Source: Trachythela sp. YZ-2020
Taxonomy: Eukaryota > Cnidaria > Anthozoa > Malacalcyonacea > Clavulariidae
DNA: 64,000 nt
Direction: 5' to 3'
Assembly (NCBI GenBank): GCA_016169945.1
Contig: JADLSH010000395.1
Location: 134,501-198,500 of the forward strand
The notes beneath the pieces are model-generated. The model was not told where the DNA came from. It searched no databases and saw only the letters and a list, made by a program, of their open reading frames with translations. Both the position numbers and the translations under genes were made by a program. The first letter of the stretch is position 1. Every line of letters begins with the position of its first letter. Of this stretch, positions 56,230 through 64,000 are shown piece after piece.

Positions 56230-59160
56230 AATAATAAAACAACATTTTAACAATTATATTTATATTTTAAATTTCAAAATACGTTTTATGAATACTTCAA
56301 TTACGTTGAAGTAGTATGCAAAATATTACCTTGTTTATCCAACATATCCACACCAAAAAAACAGTGAAATCAGGTAAGAGATTTCAATCAAAAGATCGCA
56401 AAGGCGGTTAATGACATTCGCTTCTTATGCAACTATCATGTCTTCCTACTTGTTCAAGGACAGACATAGCTAATTCGTAAAGCTGTAAAAGTTTTGAAAA
56501 GCTTCGGTATGAGACTGCAGTACTATATTAGAGCGGTAATCCATTATAAATAAACATGGCTGACAAAACGAAGAGAAAATGTACAAGAACCGAAGTTTCA
56601 GGTCGTTTTTCGCGTCCAAAAAGACATATTTAAGATCAGATTAAATTATAAAGTGCCCTATTTTCAACGATGTGTGAGAATTTCGATGAAGGAATTTCGA
56701 TGAAGGAATTTCGATGAAATTATATAGGAAATACGAACCAAGAACCATGTTATTTTGACTGCTTTTTACGGCCCGTCGAATAGACTGAAGGGCGAAAAAA
56801 CTTTTGAGAGGTCAGCACTTAAAATCAAATATATTTAAAAAGTCGAAAAATAGTATTTTGTTTTAGATTCAATACATTTCCTAATAGTTTTGGGAAGCCA
56901 TTTTGAGACTTCAATTTCGTTGGCATGCGGTTTTCGTGATGCATTATGATTCAGTTTTCTGGTAATGAAATACGGAAAGTTGTTATTCTACTGAGTGTAG
57001 CGTAATAATATAATTGTGGGTATGGTCAATCACTATATGATATGAGAGTAACAAATCAGAGTGATCAACGACAATATATATGGCAAATATTCACACCTCT
57101 GGTTTTTCTTTTAACTATTCAAGCCAAAATATAATATATTGTAACATACTACAGTTAACCACAAATTATCCGCATTAACCATATTAATTATAAGGCCATA
57201 GCCCATGCACACTGAGAAAAACTCGTTGACAATTTCATATTGAAGCAACTGACAAAATAGAAAAATTCGACAAATAGAAACAGCCATCATATCTCCCAAT
57301 AATACCAATAGCTCTGTTTTTATTCTGAACGTAACATGTAATCAACCTGCGTTGCCAAGGACGCGGTAATGACTATTTTTGAATTTCCGCCGCGTGGGCG
57401 CAATACTCCAAAGAGTCAAATGCCAGCAAACAGTATGTAGATTGCAGAACGAAATAATGGTTGCATTATTCAAGGATGATAGATTTTATTCTACGACTAC
57501 TGTATTTTTCCACGAGGTTTTAAATGCTAGCAAAATTAAAACAAACATTGAGCGGAAAAGCTAAGCGGAGTGAGAGGAGTGAGATTAAGATCGCGAGTTT
57601 TATAGTGTACGAAACGCTTGTTGTGAATCATTATGGTGAGTGCCATTTATACTGTGTTCATTTCTCTTCTATATTTTGTGTTTTATAATAGGCAGCTAGC
57701 GTTATGGCAACGTGTTTCTGTTTTTTGAAAATAATAAAGCGCAATTTGGAAGAGCAATAATGTGTGAGAACTACAAAAGATAAACGTTTTCATTTATGCG
57801 CGCAAAGTCGGGAACGGTCGCTAATCTCCGAGTACGAGCCAAATAAATTGCGACGAGATGCGGTCGAGGTCGCTAACGGTCGACTGAGGTTCGACCTAGG
57901 TTTAACCTAGATTCGACCTGGGTTTGACCTTGGTTCGACTAGGTTTTACCTGCATTGACCTAGGTTGGACCTAAGATAACCGCAGTTCTGGATGCTACTC
58001 TAAGTCACTCTTAACACAACCAGTAATCATAAAAATGAATATAATATTGGTATACTACGTCTACGAAGTCTAAATATAATGTTACTCCTTCAAGTAGACC
58101 ATATAAGATGTTTTCAGTATCTTCTTTTCCCGTGTGCATTATCCCGCTTGTGCATGCGGCATAGAAAATATGGATATACGGTGGCATAAAACTCGTAAAA
58201 TAACTACTGTGATATCAACCCTTTCCAATATAGAATCATGTAAATACAGTTTTTAATACAACTACCCACCAACTTTTAGTACATTATTTGTATATTCAAA
58301 TTCGCGGAGCACTAGAATTCGCACAAAAAAACAGATATGCGAAATTTAATCTTGACCGCAGTGTGTGTAACTTTTTCCCTCAGTAATGCCAAGTGCGATT
58401 TTCTCGCTTTGTGCTGATTTAAGCTACGTGACTGAAATGAAAATTGCGCAAACATGTTGCATTTAGAATTGGCGAATATAAGGTGATAATCAAAAGTTAG
58501 TACCACGCGAATTTATATACAATTAAGATTAAAAGTAAAGGAATGAAGTAACCAGTATACTTAATGTCAATCTTGGACAAATCCGTGACACTCGCACTTG
58601 TTACGTCATTATACTGTCTGTACCAGAATTTATTTTCCTGTTTAATTCCCCACTGACGCCCTACGAATCAATGCAGACCTCAAATTAGCCGCGGGCTAAA
58701 TAGAACTGTCTCTGTTAAGGTTGTTTGATCAAATGCATAATCCGAGCGCGAAGGCAAGATGGGTATACTTGATCTTAATAATTATTATAGTTCAGTTATT
58801 ATATATTAAATATTCGTTAAGGATTGAAATCATATATACTAGCAAAAAGATCTAAGCGTAATTGTAATAATGTACATGGTGGCAATAACCACCACATTCC
58901 TGAACCTTGCACACCGCACTAGAGGCAAAGCTATCTGCTCAGCTCATTGTAATTCGTGGATGATTCCAAAAGTAGCAAACAATTTAAGCGAACTGAGGAC
59001 AGTCTTTTGTTATTCGTGGCCTGTAAGATGTCGCAATGTCGCACTGACGGTCGTTGAGGTCAGACGTATAGCCTCCGCTTATAATTATTATCTTATCTCA
59101 AGCTGAATTGGAAATAAGTATGGCTCTGAATAAACAGGATAGGTAGAGCTACTGTATTTC
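56230..59160. other. Stretch without recognisable gene
   Basis: No domain is found in the short open frames, including the 78-codon one at 58,870-59,106. It contains degenerate GGTTCGACCTAGG repeats at 57,850-57,985 and, at 57,632-57,640, ATG followed directly by GTGAGT, which could be a start codon at the end of a first exon. Confidence 0.45.
57850..57985. repeat. Degenerate repeats of GGTTCGACCTAGG, 12-15 bp
   Basis: About eight variants of (A/G)GGTTCGACCT(A/G)GG in succession with partial self-complementarity. No function is evident. Confidence 0.65.
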
Positions 59161-59167
59161 ACAATTG

Positions 59168-61965
59168 AACATTATAAGCTCAAGTGGAGGGGCAATCTTG
59201 AAAGTCTCAAGCTTTTTATTGCGAACGATCTGAATCTAACTGGAAAATGGAGTGTCAAGGCTGAAAGATTTAACGATACAGGGAGCTAGAGCACAAGAAT
59301 TTCAAGACAAAACATACAACGAAATTCAGTAAATTTCAAGCGCCGGGGATGAAGAATCGAGGAGCGATGGAGATTAACTTTCCTTAGATCAAACCGCCAA
59401 AATCTCCAAATTTGCATAGTGAGCCGATCGCTAAATCGTTTAATGAGTTCCAAGTCCAAATTCAAGACTAAAAGAAACAAAATCTCTATATCTAACCTTG
59501 AGTCTCTATTTCAAAGTACACCTCGAATAATAAATTATGACTGCGTTGAACTAGACAACTACGCAAAAAAATGAAGATTTCCGCCTCTAGAGTGAAACTC
59601 TTAAAGGGGAAAATGGCGAAAACAGTGAACGCATGAACAATCTCGCTTACATTATATCTGACCTAAACACCAAAATCAAAATACTTGAAGACGAGAAGGC
59701 AAGTTTAATTTTTTAGCTCTTGAATTACGGATGAGGTCGTATACGACCCCAAAGCAGCCTCTCACATTTTTGCCGTTTTTTAGCGGGTTTGCGGGTAGAC
59801 GAGATTTTGAAACTGGGAGAGTAATGGCGATTCATATAAATACAAATATGCTTGTCTGGATCGAGGTTTTGTGAGGTTACTCTCCTTTTTTCCTTGAAAA
59901 TTTCGTGTTCATGAAATATAATATGGTGGGAATGTTGAGAACCAGTTTCAGGGTTGTTTGCGTGGATTTTAGAGAAGAAATATGTTATAAATGACGAGGA
60001 TTTAGTTGCTCATGTCGACAGTGAACTGAAATCCGTAAAATATTTAAACTGTCTGATATTAGGACAAGTATTTCTGCACAGTTGTACTTGGGAATATGTA
60101 GTAAGTGTCACAATTAGATTGTATTGAATATCATACAATAGGGCAGGTAGATGAATGAATTTTTTGGATCCTGTCATACAAAGGTAATTATATGACCCAT
60201 GTACGTCTTGTATGATTATATATACCATATATGTTGTAAACACAAAGTGCCAGTTGTAAAAATTACTGCATTTCAGAAATCCAAGATGGTTGCCATGGAT
60301 TTTTGTACAAATTTTCTATTTTTGTAAATGTGAAATTTCTGCAAAGTCAATAAGTGGATCGAATCGAAAGTCCCAAATGTTTTAACACGTTTCTCTAGTA
60401 CGACTTTGTACTACTTGTGAAATAAACAAGTTTTTTCTTGACTTACTGCAATAATCCTAAATTGTGCAATTACAAAATTTATCATAATTCATGAAAAGTC
60501 TTCATTCATCCCCCTCCCCCTGGATACAACGAACCACCAACAATATTTCAAAACTATTATTTTCATAAACCTTATTCTATAAGCTTTCCAAAAATGTATG
60601 GTTTGCCCTAGTTATTGCCATTCACTTCTTTTTTCTCCTTTGTGGAAAGTAAAGGTTGCTAAATTCAACAAAAAGGCCGAAAATATTCAGTAATTAAAGA
60701 GACGATGACAATCGTCAAATAATATCAGAGACAATAATCCGACAGTTACTTCAACAACTACTAAAGAAAACAACTGATCTCGAGCTATAGACGGTATTTG
60801 ATGAACTGTTCATGTCGAAAAAAAAGACTGTCGTTGTATTATCGTGAAAAAATCCCAACAGATATGAAGTTCTGGCAGATGAAGTACGCGCTATTGACTC
60901 CTAAGTATTTGAAAAAGTTAAACACCTCGAGGTCGCAAAAGTCGACCTACCGCGCAACAAAAGCAATAAGAGCAACAGTACCAATCAAATATGTAACGAA
61001 ACAATGCAAATAGTTGGAAAATCGAAGATTAAAAAATTGAATCCTGCCAAATTACGACGATTGACGGGCAAAACGATCAATATTAAAACTTTTCTTGGAG
61101 CAACTTGCGATCATATATGCTCCATTATATGAGGTAAACGCTTGAAGAACGACCCAAAGCTATTATAATCCATGTTGACAGAAACGATATTTCAACTAAA
61201 GATCCTGAAGAAATTGTATCTAAGTAGAATCCACGGGGGAAGGTATTGTTGAAATAGCTTGAACAAAGTTGTTATTTTTGAAACTATCCTTAGACAAAAT
61301 GAAAACCTAAATTCAAAAATTACCAAAACCAATAGTTTGTCAGAAAAAATGTATGGTAAATTTGGTGGCCAATCATAGAGCATACAAACATTAATACTTC
61401 TTACTTGAACACTTCTGGTCTGCATTTAAATACTAGAGGATTTGAAATTGCTTGTCTAAACATAACTAGTCTACCTAAACATATTGACCAATTAAGAATT
61501 TCCATGTACAACAATTAAAGTTCTAGATATAATATATAGCCAATAATGAAAGCCGAACGACTCCGATATACTCGTGGAATTAACTTCGTGGAGTTAAATA
61601 TAGGCGATATTGAAATTCTTACGATTGAAATTAAAACGATTAAGAACAAGCCTTTCTTAATAACCACTTGGAATAGACCTCCTTGCGCGCCAATAGAAAC
61701 TTTACATTAGTTTGAAAATACACTGCAGTTTATTCATGCAAAAGATAAAGAATGCATAATTTTGGGGGATATCAATTGTGATTTGTAAGCCATTAACAAC
61801 ACAGATTCACTCAAAACAAAACGCAACTTTATAAACATGTTGTATCAGTACGATCAGCTAATTAAGGAACCAACTAAAGTTACTGATGCTACTGAAACAT
61901 TAATTGACCATTTTTATAGTTCACACCAAAACAAAGTTATTCTTACGATTTTCGAGCGAAGCTCA
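59168..61965 (+). pseudogene. Degenerate LINE: ORF1 with SGNH-hydrolase-like part, then endonuclease
   Basis: Plus-strand remnants in several frames: KLKWRGNLESLKLFI at 59,177; a coiled-coil-like piece at 59,630-59,700; then from about 61,010 VGKSKIKKLNPAKLRRLTGK and LIIHVDRNDIS, which resemble the SGNH/GDSL esterase module of CR1-type ORF1, with the usual Asp before the nucleophile Ser replaced. From 61,440 an endonuclease start ACLNITSLPKHIDQLRIS follows, then ILGDINCDL (61,760), then ATETLIDHFYSS (61,890). Many stops. The 0.9 kb at 59,710-60,650 is not recognisable and may be an insertion. The similarity ends at about 61,965, before any RT. Confidence 0.7.
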
Positions 61966-62148
61966 TATGGCGGCCTAGCACATAAATAAATCTCGGTTGG
62001 TAAACTAAAAGCGAGCGGGCGTCTGTTTTATCACACTCAAATCACAGCACTAAAAGGTTTTAAGTTCTTTATCTAGTATATTTGGTTGCTTATAGTAATA
62101 TATTTGCCATATACTTTACAAATATCTAAAACTAGAGCTTCAACCATC

Positions 62149-62361
62149 ATGAAGACGGAAATTCAAATTTTGCTGCAGTGTGAAGAATTTCAAACAATAC
62201 TTCAATCAACAATAAAGCAAGCAGTGGCTGTAGCACTAGAAAATGTTGTACAACCAATGAAGAAAAAGATTGATTCGCTGGAGGAAAAAGTGTTAAATCT
62301 CGAACCTGAACTGAATCGTGTCGTTGTTAAAGCGAAAACGAACTTCAACGTATTCGATTGA
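62149..62361 (+). pseudogene. LINE ORF1-like coiled-coil fragment
   Basis: 70 codons from ATG at 62,149: MKTEIQILLQCEEFQTIL, then KKKIDSLEEKVLNLEPELNR, a heptad-type coiled coil. Start and coiled coil resemble the beginning of ORF1 of several non-LTR families. It stops abruptly, and nothing like an RNA-binding domain follows in the next 200 bp. Could also be a chance coiled coil. Confidence 0.45.
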
Positions 62362-62574
62362 TGGAAACATTTAAACGTGCTTATTATAAAAACCAACATC
62401 ATCTAACCTCTCTAAAAACGCAGAACACTCCTTCTCAAAAACGTACACCTGGGGAGCTCAAAGGAATATTTATAAGTTTTACATGGTTAAAATATTCTTT
62501 TTATTGTCTTACTAATTCTCTATATGTAGCCTTTTTTATTTAACGTTGTTTTCGAGATTTGACTCATAACCAAC

Positions 62575-63615
62575 AGTGGGATCAACCACATACAGGGAAT
62601 CACCTGAATATGACAATAGTATTAGATCTGGACAATACCTACGTTTCGCCAGTTACGATTGACGATCTTTTGTATTCAGGTAGATCAGGGAAGAGATTGT
62701 AATTGTTAACAGATTGTAAGGCCTGCAGTGCAAGAATGTTAAGAATTCAGATGTGTTCCCATGTGAAACGATCAAAATAGGACTGACATCCAGCGACTAC
62801 GTGAAGCAGTGTTTTTAGGCTGAGACAAAGGGTGCATTCCGAACACTGAAGGTATTCCCCATCTGTTAAAGTTTTTGCGTCTCGGAAGAGAATTGTTAAC
62901 ATAACGTATTATAAATTATAATTTTGTTCGGGAGTTTAGACTGAGCAGTAGACCACACCTTGTTAAGCTGCGGTAGGGACAAATTTGTTACCTGTTAGAA
63001 AGATATTACTTAGTGTTGATATTGGTTCTTCAAGCCATTTGTGAATGTATTAGTTGACAGCAGAATCATTATATTAATACCCACGTTGTAGAGAGTGTTG
63101 CAACAGTGAAGTGCCAGGATAGTTTGGATAAAACATAGTGATTGTAGTGGCTTGGAATCAATATCGGTTATTAACGAAAGTGGTTAATTTAGTTTTATGA
63201 TTGTCATTCGACATATTGAAATCAAAATAAGGTTCTATATATGGAAATGATTCACCAATGTTTATTGTTGGTATTAGCTAATTGTTGATAAGGAGTTTAG
63301 GCAAGTATTGGACTGATGATGTTATTGCTTTCTTGATACGAAAGCTAATACACTGTCTTATCCACTCGAAAAATCATGTTGGACCATTTGCACCAGATGG
63401 AAAACGATTTAGAAGATGTTGAATTTCGGAATCTTGACTAGTGCTTACAGCCGCGTCGTCAGCAAATTGAAACCAGTGGATAGGATTTAATAATTTGGAG
63501 AAAAAACCCAAATTCGTGGTACTCTTCAGCTTTGATATCAGTTGAATAAATGTATTGAAGCACATATTGAGAAAAAGATGACTGTGGCAATCTTCTTGTA
63601 ACTAAAAAAAGTCGT
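62575..63615 (-). pseudogene. LINE reverse-transcriptase C-terminal half, minus strand, degenerate
   Basis: Read on the minus strand from about 63,615: a piece around NMCFNTFIQLI, WFQFADDAAVS (FADD catalytic motif, about 63,445-63,475), LNRF, LPKLLINN, YFDFNMSN, LSWHFTVATLSTTW (about 63,090-63,130), and near 62,800 a cysteine-rich CSECTLC...LLHVVAGC piece like the zinc-binding tail of a non-LTR family. At least six stops or frame changes. It is a different family and opposite strand from the neighbouring plus-strand remnants. Confidence 0.75.
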
Positions 63616-64000
63616 TTTTATGCGTTATAATGAACAAAAATTCTCACAACCAGGCAAGTGAACAAAGGAAGTGCTACACTATCGGGTAAACCATATTAAG
63701 CGTGTGAGAAGGAAAAGAATGGCGAATTTTACAACTTGAGTGGTTCAATTGTGACACGCGTCTGTGAATGTTTGGGTGTTGTTGAAGCTATACTGTAGTA
63801 TTTTGTGTTAATTGAAATTTAACGAGAAAGGTAAATGGTCATACACTCTGGAAAAGGTTTCAGGAACCATCTGTTGTTCTAGGATATATTCTTTTAAAGG
63901 AAGACACGAGAAGAGATGTATGAAATGTTATATTAACTCGAGACACCGAGAAAGGTTGAACGATTTTGAGCACCTTGACCTTTATATCTGGAGCTAAATT
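63616..64000. other. Window end, no gene supported
   Basis: A 61-codon open frame (63,812-63,997) reaches the window end, but no domain or splice context supports it. Confidence 0.4.

Noticed and set aside
58870..59106. 78-codon plus-strand frame
   Set aside because: No recognisable domain, no splice or promoter context, and its length is expected by chance.
63300..63345. CTGATGATG with a later GATACGAAAG, hammerhead-like
   Set aside because: No base-paired stem II can be drawn between the two motifs, and the segment lies in a LINE pseudogene.
63430..63470. Minus-strand CTGACGA, hammerhead-like core
   Set aside because: It encodes the ADD of the reverse-transcriptase FADD motif. No stem II or GAAA placement fits.

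Overview
This is AT-rich eukaryotic DNA, most likely from an invertebrate metazoan. It is dominated by transposable elements, foldback repeats and satellites, and it holds no intact host protein-coding gene that I can recognise. The repertoire (CR1-like LINEs with PHD or SGNH-type ORF1 modules, a small-LTR Ty3/gypsy element, an ISL2EU-type DNA transposon with a SWIM-YqaJ gene, a tRNA-headed tandem repeat, hAT MITEs, hammerhead ribozymes) resembles cnidarian or other marine invertebrate genomes. The taxon is an inference only.

Layout. 0.2-3.7 kb: a foldback repeat whose left arm is split by a 1,335-bp non-autonomous hAT element with an exact 8-bp target duplication. 6.3-8.3 and 15.9-17.8 kb: two large foldback elements. 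12.6-14.6 kb: hexanucleotide satellite, purine-rich DNA and short minisatellites. 18.2 and 19.6 kb: MITEs. 20.8-21.7 kb: a cluster with three hammerhead ribozyme motifs, two of one type in inverted orientation and one of a second type, flanked by direct repeats and (TA)n; it looks like retrozyme or Penelope-LTR debris. 23.85-32.46 kb: an ISL2EU-like DNA transposon with arms of about 0.93 kb, a truncated DDE transposase and a broken SAP-SWIM-YqaJ gene on the minus strand. A 4.47-kb Ty3/gypsy element with very short LTRs is inserted in the transposase, with a 5-bp target duplication AGGAT.

34.95-55.45 kb: a large tandem segmental duplication (copy 1 34,948-45,731; copy 2 45,732-about 55,447). 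It carries a hAT MITE, a satellite of about 390 bp, a 271-bp repeat containing a tRNA-like sequence, LINE 3' ends, a 16-bp minisatellite, a candidate 57-nt coding mini-exon and the front of a PHD/endonuclease LINE. The copies differ by deletions and insertions, including a MITE built of 10-bp units present only in copy 2. 55.4-56.2 kb is the LINE 3' end. 59.2-63.6 kb holds degenerate pieces of at least two further LINEs on opposite strands.

The only hints of a host gene are short Ser/Asp-rich mini-exons with matching splice phases (23,760-23,813; 42,506-42,562; 52,289-52,345), a TATA-containing GC-rich patch near 33.64 kb and an ATG directly followed by a splice donor near 57.63 kb. Most of the window may therefore be intronic or intergenic.
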